Positions 53,341-64,000 of a stretch of DNA of 64,000 nt are shown here, in pieces; position 1 is the first letter of the stretch; every line of letters begins with the position of its first letter. The DNA is taken from contig NC_061779.1 of the NCBI RefSeq assembly GCF_022458985.1, forward strand, positions 15,359,001 to 15,423,000, read 5' to 3'. The notes beneath the pieces are model-generated. The model ran no database searches and was not told where the DNA came from. It saw nothing but the letters and a program-made list of their open reading frames with translations. The position numbers and the translations under genes are program-made. This stretch comes from Mugil cephalus (lineage: Eukaryota > Chordata > Actinopteri > Mugiliformes > Mugilidae).

Positions 53341-56300
53341 CCTGACCGGTCTTCTCCACGTAGAAGAGGATGTAGGCCTTGGCCTTCCTGACTGTGTCCT
53401 CATTGGTTAGAGTCACTGTGCTGTCGTTGAAGTGGTACCAGCGGCCCTCGTGGCTGCCATATGCTGTATAATGCCCTGATCCAACCCTGCAAATGCAGAC
53501 ACATATATCACATCCTGCAGCCTGGCTCCTAAGAAGCCTTCCTTTATTGCTGCTAAAGCAAGAGGGATTCACTCAAGTTGACAGCAGCAGTGCAACATTG
53601 CCACTTAGAGGCCAACTGTCACAGCAGCCCTTTGATTAAATTGCACATTCAGAGCCTCAGCTTAATCCCATTTAGCATTTAGTGGCTACATGAATTTTTA
53701 AACTGCAGTGGTCGACAAGGTTTTAGACTAAATTGGATCTAAATTGTTTATGCCCTGACTGACTGACTGACAGCTGCTGCTAAGGAGAGCTGGCTGGCTG
53801 ATGACATACATATGTCTTAATTTTGGTACCATCAGAAAACTGCTGACTTCAAAAGATATTTCAAGATACTGCCACATGAAGTACTTAAATCAGAAGATCG
53901 TAATGAAAGAGAGTAAACTTAAACCTAGAATCTATTAACATTGGTGACATATTTTCCATTCATAATGCATAAACTAAGAAACTTAGGTTAGTATTCTTGA
54001 ATCTATGTAAGCACTGAAATAAAACCACAGATTCAAGCCTGAAAGATACAAAACATCTACTCACCCAGATCCATGATGCACCACGACAGCAGCAAGGTCA
54101 TACAGGCAAGTCCCTGGTAATGAGTTCTCTGGCTGCAAACAAGAAAGAGCCAGATGAGAGGAAAATCTGCACTTTCAGTTCTACCCACACCATTAAACCC
54201 CAAGATTTACAGACAAGAAAGCAAGTCTTACCAAAGACTATACAATTAACACAAAAATACCTGGAGAATATACACAGATACCTATATAGTTTGTTTTTGT
54301 TGGGAAAAAAATAAAATGTACATTTAAAAAAGAGAATTTTTAAATTCAAATTTAAAAATTTAAATTAATTTAAAGAATAACAGCATCCGAAAGATAATTT
54401 GAGATAATAAACGATCATTTTCTATTTCCTCCAATGTTCAGGATTGTGACAGACAAGAGATCTACGGTAGAATAGCGCCCCCTGGAGCTTGTAGGGGGTC
54501 CGATTCATCATAAACCCTTGAAACAGAATGATGTAAGCTTTTACATAAAGATCCAGAGTTCAACATCGAGGAAACAAGTCGACATCGCCTAGTAGAGATC
54601 CATCAATAAGCCACAATTGCAGATTCAACATTCATTTATTGTCATTTTGTGTGTACATAACGAAATTTTAGGATCAATTTCATAATCATTTCCCTTAGTT
54701 CAGGACGTGGCCAACAATGATCCATCAAACTGCCCAGCAGAAAAACATGTTTTTCCCCAGTGTGTGGCTCTGAGTCTATCAGCAGCAGCAGGATGTCCAG
54801 ATGTCCAAAATTCTGTTTGAGCAAATCACCAGTTTGGCAAAGGAGCTATTGTAATTTTGGAATATAAACACAAGTCCTATAATATCATTATTTCAAACAG
54901 ACTATTCTTCACGCTGTCTGCGGCTGCTCTGTTTGTGCTCGACTTACAATGCCGTCATCACAGTTCACGGTCCTAGTTCACATGCGATATTCAGTCAGCT
55001 GTGTGTCATCGCTTCAAATCCATCCATGTTGTGCCTAGTGTCTTCAATGCTTTTTTACGGTTACCAAGCCATAACCCTTCATTACAAAAGGTTTGAATCT
55101 GGCACAAGTGCACATGGCTCTCGTGGCACATTATTTTGTAACTTTTCCAAAATGAGAGCATCCTGACCCTAAATCTTCTCAGCTTTCCTCATTAAACTGC
55201 AGTATTCCTGTTCTCATTAATGTAGTATTTGCCCATTCAACCTGCTTGTGTAAGAGTCAGTGAATTACTACATATCATAAGCTCAAAACCTATATTGTGA
55301 GATTTCTTGATGTGCATTTTTTTTAAGCTCACCTCAAGTAAGTAGCCCCTCATGTCCAAGCCTCTCAGTGGGAATTCCACATAAGTATCCACCTTGTTTC
55401 TCAAAAAGGCGGTCCAGTGGAACCGCTTAAGGTGCAGACACAAAACCTGCAATGGGAAATAAAACCTCCATTTATACCAAAGTCGCAGTGTTTTCCACAG
55501 CTCTTTGTTTCTTAGAGAATATTAAATCAAAGAAGGAAAACGTGTAACATAATTGAGAATTGCTTTCATACTTTTGGCAGCTTCTGGATCCAGAACTTCT
55601 TAGTTGATTTCTGTCGCTTTTTACACTTGTGGCAATAGTACAGCTCTGTTTCGTCAAGTTCTTCCAGGTCAGTGAAGCTTCGCAAGCAGTCTAAAAGTAA
55701 GTCACACAAATGGAAAATGTGCTCATGAGTTTGAGCATCACACACTTCAAACTAAAACAAGAAATACCTAGAAAACCTTAATTTAGTGGAAGCATTACCG
55801 CGTAAGGTGCATGTTGGCCCCGGCTCCTGGTCCTTACTTCTCTTTTGTCTGAACTGACTGGGAATGTCCAATGACAGGTCTAAGACAAAAAAAGATAACT
55901 TAATAAGGAACCACAATCAAAACACTTTCCTTGTCTTGTATACTGAAAACCCACATTATATGTGTGCTATCTTGTATAAACATTCCCGCATTAACTTAAA
56001 TACTAAAAGGAAAGTTTACAATAGAAAGATTTTGATTAGTTCACAAAATTACTGAAAAGAATCAAAAATGAGACAAGTTGTAGAAATGCTCAGCATTCGT
56101 TGTTCTCTTACCAAGAAACGGATCAAACTTCCGAGATTCTGTCCCACATATCAGGCAGTTCACTTCATTCTGAAGTATACCACCAAAAATAGATGTGACA
56201 ACACTGGCAGTCCCATTACTGGAAAAGACCAAAAGGCACAAATCAGTTTTAATCAGTTAAATTTCATATATTAATATGTATTCTTCTTGGGGACCAGCAT

Positions 56301-59300
56301 AGCGGCCGTGCTATTTGAAAAGAATGTCAAGTATAAGAATGTGACAAAAAAAAATATGATGGTGAAATAACATAGAAAAACCAGCTGGTCAAACAAGAAA
56401 GAGAAAACAGAGACTTTCATAAACTACATCGTGGATACAGACAGAATGACTGCTATAGGATTGTTGATTTAAAAGTGAACCAGGTGAAATATAACCACAG
56501 TTCATATCACTGCGAGCTTAGATGAACTCACATGCAGCATTTGCCCTCCGTGGACAGTCTGACTCCATCCTGAGGTGAGGCTGGATGAGAAGCCCCGTTG
56601 CGACTGTACTGCAGCTCCCTGTGGAGGTGGTCTAACAGGTAACGCATGAATTCATGGGCGTCCTGCTGCTGATAGCCCCTGTGTACAAAAACATGGCTTT
56701 AAATTACATCACTGTAATCACTCATAACATGTTCTTCGAGTCTTTGATGTTTAATAAACCTTGTCTACAGAACAGAAAACAGTTTCCTGCTCAGCATTAG
56801 CAGCTTGAGTCTGGTAAACTGTGCTGATGTACCTGAAGCTTGGCATGATCTTCCAGATGGCATAAAATAAGGAGTCTGGACTGAAGGCGGTTTGGCTCCC
56901 TTGCCACAGGGAGCAAAGCGTTTTCCTGAACTCCTCCACCAAAGATCTGTTCAACATAAGGAAACCCTGTTACAAGTCTGCATAGTAAAGACAGTTAATA
57001 TCAAACTCTAATGCATTCAGAAAAAGCAGATTTGTGTCAGACTGCAGTGTAGCAGTATTATTATCCTGCTGCAGATTTAACTGTAAAGATAATTGCTGCT
57101 GCTGTCAAGAGCGCCGTATCACCTCTCAGTACGTCCTCTTATATGAGGTAATCTTGCCAATCTTATACTTGCTGCAATTACTGTCAGAATCATGCCCACA
57201 AATCCTCCCTCCTCCATAAGAGGACCTTACACACTGCTGTCCCCTTGGCTGCGGGTGTGGTACATCCTTCTTCCTGCCGTCTTACCACTGCGGAGAGCTA
57301 CTGCAGGCAGCTCCTTGAAATAGCAGCTGAACTGCTCGATGTTGCTGTCAAAGAAACACATTTTGTAATAGCATGTCTGAATTGTAAAAAATGCCCAAAA
57401 TCACCATTATGGAAATGTATATCAGCCTTAATTGTCTTGAATTATCTCACACTGTAAACTTTTTTTTTATGGTTTCTATACTAGGAGACAGCCAAAAGTT
57501 GTATACAGGAAATTGGTAATACAGATGAATTTAGCCAATTTCTCACACGAAATAAGAATTCTTTGTAAATAACATTATTTCATTTGTTAAGTTGTTTTTA
57601 GTGTTTGGAAATACAAACTTTTGAGCCAAAAGCAGGGGTGCAAAACACAAACTTAAAAACAAATATTGCACTCGACATAATGTTTCAAGCTGCCTTTGAG
57701 TGTAATTACCCTAAACTGATTTTACTCATTGACTTCAAGGGGTCAGGCACCATTTCCAGGTAAAGAAAACTTAATGACTAAAGATCCACCAAAGAATTCA
57801 TCCGAAGACTCTGCCCATTTTGTTAAAAAATTTATCATGAAATTTGTGAAAACAATGGACCCTGCAAAATGAATGAAATATGCATTAAAAAAATACTACG
57901 GTATTCTTTGGTCATAACTGTAAATGTGAAATGACACCAGCTTAATGAGGGAAATGGTGAATTGGCCGGGAAATCAGTCTGTTCATTGAGTCTTGTTTCC
58001 AAGCAGCCTGTGTAATCCCCCTGACTGTGCCCCAGACTGTATTAATAAAGGATGACTGGTCGTGGGGCCCCGGGTCTACATGGGGCAGAGCTACTGAAAT
58101 CTGCTGCATATCCAGTTTATCACCCACATACCTCCTCCTCAGCGCAGAGCCTTACCTGAGGGACTGCAGAATGGCATTCATGAAGCACGTGTTGCCCAAG
58201 TTCCGCAGGCCTGTGGCGCCCAATGCTGCCCCGTCCTGACAGAGACAAGTGGTTACGTAAAGACGCGCGTTTGTGTGTTTATTTTAACGTCTTATAGAAA
58301 ACGTGCATCCAAACAGCACGTTTTAAACGCTTAAAAGTTATTGTGACGGTCGTTTGGTGTGCAGCTCTGTAAAAGGCAGGCTGTGACTCATTTAATTGGA
58401 GCTGTGTGCTACAGCGTGAATACAGACTTGTAAAAAAAGGAAATTTGACCACGTTTTAATGAGCAATACAGGCTTTTGTGCCAGGTCACAATTTTGGAGC
58501 AGCTGTAACTTTGCTTCTCCTTCCATAAGGAAACAATGTTACTTTTAAGGCAGTACTTACATTGTCTTTTAACAGCTTGCTGTCTGGAGCTGGGTTGTCC
58601 TGAAGTTTTCTTTTCCTCTGTCTCTCACCCATCAATGCTGAACTGTAAGATGACATATTTTACTTGGGCACTGATCCTTCATTGTGAAACATTTTCAAAT
58701 TTTTGTTGAGGCATATTTTTTGGCATAGTCCTCACTTGGCTTTTTATGTTGTGCTAAACTCTTGCAAAAGCAGAAATTCTGGATCTATTTAGTATCGATA
58801 TTATTTATTAAGTGTGATGTGTGAAGAAACAAATACCAAGATTTCACAGCTGAAATTTGTACTTACTTTTCCAAACTCTGAAGATGTTCCCTCACCTTTT
58901 GCACCTGTCCAAGTCTGGTGTCATTGACAACAAAGTCATCACATCTGTAACTACAAAGTCCACATTAGTCCAATCATATACATACAAGGGAAAAAAACAA
59001 CAAAATCAAATAACAAGACGTTTCTGATGGACTGTGGACAAAGATAAATTTGTCACGATGGATACTCACCAAAACAGACTGTAGTTGCTGCAGTCCATGC
59101 AGACAGAATGATGAGTTTTCTCTTTTTCCTGTTTCTCACCCTTCCTTTGATTATTGCCAAGGACCTGGCTATCTTCAAAGTGCTTCTTTGCATGACCATT
59201 GACATATCTGCACATAAACAGATAGGTGTTGGTGGAGGGAGTTGGACGGGTCGGGTATGATAACAATACTTAAAAAAATGACCAATCCAGTTGTAGAAAA

Positions 59301-60204
59301 AAATAATATCTAATAAAAATCCTAATGTCTGTTGTGTGTCTGTTGTGTTCATTTTCTTCTATTCTATTTTTTATTTTATTTCCAGACATATACTCACCTG
59401 CCTGAACATTAGATACACTGGTTACTATTCTAATATTCAATTTATGTTGAAATAGCATCAGAAAGATGGTTATTCGTGTGTAAGATCATTCTGAAGGATG
59501 TACTTTGTGGTGGTGTTAAACTGAAAACTTAACTTTCATGAAGATAAGACTGTTGCATTCGTTCTCACTGGAGTTCTTCATAAACTGGTGACAGTATGTG
59601 TGACGCAGGTTTAATGCATCACACTTTTGTGAGCACGTTGCACCAGGATTTCCACACATTACTCTGTTATACTCATTACTAGCATTTGTCCGTATTGATG
59701 TTACTTTTCTCGAATTCAAAAACGTGGCTGTAGACCTGCTGCTAAAGTCAAAACAGCTAAAAGACTGACACTTACCGTCCACAATGGACCATCAGACAGG
59801 TAAGGCAAATCCACGGGCTTTTATTAGACCTGCAAACTGAACACAACAGACAAAGCACCGTGTTGCAGTGAGTGTGAATTGCACCTGAACGGATCATTAA
59901 TTTACGTAATATCGTGAATAGTGATTTGCCCTTGTGATAGCTGCTAGTGTTGACTTGTGGCTACAGAAATCTATCTAGCTGACACAAATATGGCAGCTCC
60001 CGCAGCCGTGTGACCAGAGACTCGTAAAACCAAAACCACTGTGTTGACAATGATCTGAATATCGTTGAGGGAAAAGGGCCAAAAAAAAAATACTTATTTT
60101 ATCTTCTTACCGTTGCAACACCAGGAGGACGGGGTGCCGTTGGGGAACCTGGAGGAGTAATCGATGGTACAGCTAACATTTGAGTTGAGATGAGGGCACT
60201 CCAT
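53009..60204 (-). CDS. usp3: Ubiquitin carboxyl-terminal hydrolase 3
   Basis: USP3 is a nuclear cysteine protease that removes ubiquitin from histones H2A and H2B in chromatin and DNA-damage control. Fifteen coding exons: 60204-60111, 59836-59776, 59207-59070, 58950-58867, 58642-58561, 58235-58156, 57344-57231, 56946-56833, 56678-56532, 56218-56112, 55879-55799, 55690-55572, 55446-55333, 54132-54065 and 53486-53009. Phases close to 626 aa. The ZnF-UBP domain is in exons 1-4, starting MECPHLNSNVSC, with SWCCNVCRSNKSPWICLTC and CMDCSNYSLFCYRCDD. The Cys box GLRNLGNTCFMNAILQSLS carries the nucleophile. RGYQQQDAHEFMRYLLDHL follows, with the CLICGTES and YYCHKCKK zinc pairs. The His box is GVGSGHYTAYGSHEGRWYHF. 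Human USP3 (520 aa) ends soon after YILFYVE, whereas this one continues for about 105 residues. Confidence 0.95.
54473..54488 (-). promoter_or_regulatory. CTCF-like binding site
   Basis: On the - strand the site reads GCTCCAGGGGGCGCTA, with a perfect AGGGGGCGCTA core. It lies in the usp3 intron between exons 13 and 14. Its orientation faces the forward site at 12727. Confidence 0.5.
54620..54690. mobile_element. Possible retroposon fragment
   Basis: ATTCATTTATTGTCATTTTG followed by TGTGTACATAACGAAATTT resembles a short motif repeated in many fish genomes. It lies in a usp3 intron. Class and limits are unclear. Confidence 0.25.
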
Positions 60205-62496
60205 CAGCTTACAATTGTCCAGTCAGCCACCGCTAGTCAACACCACAACACCAACAGCACCAAGGACCCGACAGCTAACAATAGTCAGCCAATTAACCTA
60301 AACTAGCGAGCTAACCTTAGCCAACCAACTACTTCTGATCTCGGACGCACGTTTTCCTGTCTCTGCTAACGCCAAAGACGTGTGGTAGCTGCTATATAGC
60401 CTGCATCGTTTCAGCGTTAAAAGAAACACGTAAAACCCTAAATTCAAAGACTGCTGCTTCCACCGGACACACTGCAAGGTAAAATAGTAGCTTTATCTTT
60501 GGTCTTCAAGGTGTATCTACTGGCGCTCGCCACAAACAAATGGAAATAACTCGAGGAAGTGACGTCGTGTCTGCCGGCTCGGCCATTTGCCAAAAACAAA
60601 GATGAAAACACTTCTGGGAGAAACCTTTGACTACTTCCTGTTTCGCTTATAGTGCTCTGGTCGCTCGGATGTATTTACTTCGTGCACTTCTTATTTTAGT
60701 TAACGTACTGTACCTTTTTTATTCACACTTGTTGACAGCTGGAAGTCCAGTGGTTAACCAAATTAAGCTATGAAGCTTTTTTAGAAGTTCGTCGCCCACA
60801 CGCATGCGTACTAGTTATGTTAGACTATGACATGATCACTTTCCTCGTAAATCTACTACTAGCCAGGTTTCACTCGTTTGGTTTGTCTCAAATCCATTAA
60901 TCCATTAATATAGCATACACAATCCTTGCACATGACATAATGTAACTAACATGTTTTAAAATAGGATTACATATACCCAAACTGCACTGTGTTATTAAGT
61001 GATGTGTTACAGAAACTTTATGCCCACTGAAAATGATCCAGGACCTTTCTCGACTGCTTTAGCCTAATAGGCTTGATAAGAATGGGGAAGTCCTTCATAT
61101 GGCCATATTAACCTGTTTAGGGGTTCTCCATTCAGTCATTTCATATGACAGCCCATCCAGTTAAGACCTAAAACCAGTGGCAATACTAGTTCCTGTTCCT
61201 GAATGGTGAAAATAACGTCTGTCATAATGATCAAAACTGGCTGCAACATGCAACGTACGAAAGAATCGCATTCTGTATTGTTTTATTTTATTTCATTGAA
61301 CAAATTAAAGAAGTTTTCTGTGAAACTTTCACCCTGTAGCAATTCAAACAATATAAGAGCATCTGCAATATATTTTGTTAGAACAACACTGAGAATATCT
61401 TTAGCATTAAAATACAATGTTTTGTTAATATTTATATCTCTTACACGGAATGGTAAAAAAAATGGTGCTCCATCAGTATATTTCTCATCAAACAATGCAT
61501 TATCTAATCAGTGTTGAGCACGATATTATATCCCAAATACAATGACATAAAAAGCAAGATTAAACAAAATTACACATTCTGAGATAAACGTTTGAAAATC
61601 TTAAAGTCTGCTTTCTAAAAATCACAAATACTGAGCAGGAAAACTTAATAACAGAGAGGGCACAAGGCATCAGTGAACAAAAACAGTTCTAAATATATGT
61701 GTTGGGTTTGGAATTGGCACGTACATTCAAAAGACTTCAAGCAGTTTTCAGCGGGTGATGACGACGATGTGATATTTTGAACACTGAAATGATCACGAGA
61801 TCACATTGTTGAAACCATTTCAGGTGGTCATGCACAAGACAATGAGTACCAGAAATGATGTAATTCTGCTCCTGTTTATACTTGAATGTTTGTCTGACTC
61901 GGTGTCCTTGGCGGTTGGTGTTTCCTTTCAGGTTGATGCTAACAATCAAGTATTTTCTCACAAATTGAATGAACTGCTCTTTGAAAGTTCAGATTTTGTG
62001 AGGAAGACTGAGTGTAATTGTTACATCACTTATTTTTGTCTAACCGAAATATTCAGTTCACTTAAGGCACGTGAGACACAAAAGAAAAATACAAGAAAAT
62101 AGTTGAAAGAAAGTTAAAAGAAAACATGATATTGTTTGATATTTTACAGGAAAGAAATTACTTTGATGATCAATTCAACATAGAAATGGTTGATTTTCAT
62201 TTTCCATTAACTAAGTAATTGGCTGCCACCATTTAACTTCTGTCCTTTCTTTGGATTAGACATTGATTCATTTAAGAAAACAGTGCAGCTTTAATGTGAT
62301 TACTTTACATCAATTTTCACTTGTAATAGTGATGAAACAAAATAGAAAACTGAGAAACACACGACAACATAATAAAATCACTGTTGAACTTAAATCTTAG
62401 TGGTAGCAAACATGATATGTTTGATATCAAGAGTAGAAACATTCAGATAAACCGATCTGGTTAAAAACTCTACACGTGTCCAAGCGATGTGATTTT
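60205..62496. other. usp3 promoter side and interval to the Kunitz gene
   Basis: The usp3 5' UTR and promoter lie just above 60204, in DNA with scattered CpGs up to about 60600. The rest is AT-rich and probably includes the Kunitz gene 3' UTR; - strand AATAAA signals near 61280 would give about 1.2 kb of UTR. The frames seen here are short and AT-driven. No other gene is visible. Confidence 0.5.
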
Positions 62497-63086
62497 CTAC
62501 GACATTTCCTGAAGAGGTGTGTCAGTCTGGGGTTCTTTACTTTTCCTCGGAGACTTCTTCGATTTCTGTTTCCTGCAAAGTAAAATAAATATTAATTGCA
62601 GCAACATTCACGGTTAGTCATGATGCTATGTACTAGCTTGTGTCTAGAAAAAAGAAAATGCCTTACTTTGACCTTACAACTAGGAAGACCACGGTTATGA
62701 TCACGGCGAATATGACGACTGCGAGCAAAACTCCAACGATGATTGCTGTAGAAGATTAACAGATTTGGATATGCGTAAATGGATTAGCTATTCAAATATA
62801 TAAGAAACAAAACACTTTTATGGAGATTGTTGTGCTTAGTAAGAACCTGATACAGGTTATTTAAAAGCCTAAGTTAGCTTAAGATAAGGTCTCAAAGAAT
62901 ACTATAAAATCTGGCCCAAGGTTTCAGTTCAGCAGTACAAAGTGTGTATTGTGTGTCGACAGACCGATGGGTGTGTCCGGCTCGTCCTCCTCCGGGTCAT
63001 CACCATCATCTACAAAACAAAAATATACAGTAGTTAATTGGTAAAAAAAAAAAAAAAAAAAAAAATTAGATTAACAATTGTGTTTA

Positions 63087-63118
<32 letters not shown>

Positions 63119-64000
63119 CTGTTAGTTTTAAAACATTAAGTGACGTATTGCCACATTTGAGAGGGGTGTGCTCACCGTGGATGCCATCACAGGTGGCGTT
63201 GCAGCTGCCTTGGTCAAAAAATCTGTTTCCGTTTCCCATGCATCCAGTCCAAAGGAATTTTTTGCACTTGTCGTGAACCGAATCATAGTAGTATCTCAAG
63301 AAACTGCCGCCGCATTGGCCGCTTTCCTTTTTAAAGTGGCAAGCATCGGAAGCTGCGTAGAGAAAACATCGTCCACATTATCATCATTGCTCAAACGCAG
63401 TCAGAGCAGTTGCCGTCAGTTCAGTTTGTTAAAAGTTTTATTTTAGAACCACAACTGAAGGATTATATGTGGAAGACCTGTCTATTATTAACTCTGTATC
63501 AAGTTTTTGACTGTCCAAGTACTCCTTCTCTTTCACCACTTGGTGGCGTATCACTAATACTCAATACTGACATATTTTTTCCTACAGCCTTTGAGGACAT
63601 TAAGTAATTATGAAGAAGTAAACTTTGAAAATAGTTGAGTCTATTGAACTGACACACAAATCAGCGCTGACAGCTTTAATGGTGCTAATTAACATTCTCC
63701 TTTTTCAGATGTGGCACAGTCATTACTGTCTATTGTCAGGTCGAGGCAGATAAGTGAAGAAGCCGTTGCAACGAAGGAGGCTTTATGATTATGCGCTCCT
63801 CTCATGGCCATAAAACTGTACCTCATCAGCCAATTCATGCTCCAAAGTCCTCAGAGAGGACAGGAGACATTTCTTTGGCCTACTTTTAGGCAACATTTCA
63901 TATTGTATCAGGCATAATGCATATTTACATCCTCTTACCGTCCATTGGGTATCTACTCTCAAAATTGGTTGAACAGTTTCTCAGGCACTCTCTTTCGTTA
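62497..64000 (-). CDS. Transmembrane Kunitz-domain protein, 3' part
   Basis: This is the end of a gene that continues beyond base 64000. Exons are 64000-63939 (partial), 63352-63176, 63009-62965, 62745-62667 and 62572-62497 (TAG), all in phase. The first ends a Kunitz domain (ECLRNC). The second encodes a whole Kunitz domain with exact spacing C-x8-C-x15-C-x7-C-x12-C-x3-C. Residue P1, after the second Cys, is Gly (GQCGGSF) rather than Lys or Arg. Next come an acidic linker (DDGDDPEEDEPDTP), one membrane helix (IIVGVLLAVVIFAVIITVVF) and a short basic tail ending PLQEMS. At least two Kunitz domains plus one membrane span recall the HAI/SPINT inhibitors of membrane serine proteases, but the tail does not match those I remember, so no symbol is given. 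Confidence 0.85.
63043..63118. repeat. A-run and (CAT)n repeat in Kunitz-gene intron
   Basis: An A-run of about 23 bases (63043-63065) is followed by about ten ATC units (63088-63118), in the intron between the Kunitz exon and the acidic-linker exon. Confidence 0.9.
63536..63549 (+). promoter_or_regulatory. CTCF-like binding site, forward orientation
   Basis: CCACTTGGTGGCGT fits 12 of 14 positions of the CTCF core. It lies in the Kunitz-gene intron, and its orientation diverges from the site at 54473. Confidence 0.35.

Noticed and set aside
52972-53391. 139-codon Leu/Pro/Cys-rich frame on the + strand
   Set aside because: It is antisense to the repetitive usp3 tail; the composition is what reversed Ala/Asp/Thr codons give.

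Overview
The window is vertebrate nuclear DNA, almost certainly from a ray-finned (teleost) fish. It has GT-AG introns, widely spaced multi-exon genes, long AT/CA/CATC microsatellites, and remnants of fish-type Tc1, hAT and piggyBac-like DNA transposons. There are no bacterial-style operons. Gene identities come from reading the translated exons against remembered vertebrate proteins; no database was searched. Splice sites were placed by hand, and the phases close for every exon used.

Layout. (1) 1-6.8 kb, + strand: the 3' half of dapk2 (death-associated protein kinase 2). It includes the end of the kinase domain, an alternative coiled-coil last exon and the canonical calmodulin-binding/14-3-3 tail. 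(2) 6.8-13.8 kb: intergenic, with two CTCF-like sites and a piggyBac-type MITE. (3) 13.8-22.2 kb, - strand: ciart (CHRONO), a circadian repressor, with five coding exons giving 372 aa and a CpG-rich non-coding first exon near a CACGTG E-box. (4) 22.2-45.6 kb: about 23 kb without a recognisable gene, holding a decayed Tc1 transposon and simple repeats. (5) 45.6-49.8 kb, - strand: fbxl22 (muscle F-box/LRR protein), two exons, 227 aa. (6) 49.8-60.6 kb, - strand: usp3 (histone H2A deubiquitinase), 15 exons, 626 aa, with an unusual C-terminal extension of about 105 residues. (7) 60.6-64 kb, - strand: the 3' end of a transmembrane Kunitz-domain protein that runs off the window.

Context. The order usp3-fbxl22-dapk2 matches human 15q22, but HERC1, which lies between FBXL22 and DAPK2 in human, is not here; ciart occupies that interval. 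Human CIART is on 1q21 beside APH1A and CA14, and 15q22 carries APH1B and CA12, so this ciart may be a 2R ohnolog lost from mammals. Divergent CTCF-like pairs near 8.2/12.7 kb and 54.5/63.5 kb would frame ciart, the gene-free interval and fbxl22 in one loop. That is a prediction from sequence only. No wholly new biological system was identified. The most promising points are the ciart location, the usp3 tail, the dapk2 alternative C-terminus and the predicted loop domain.
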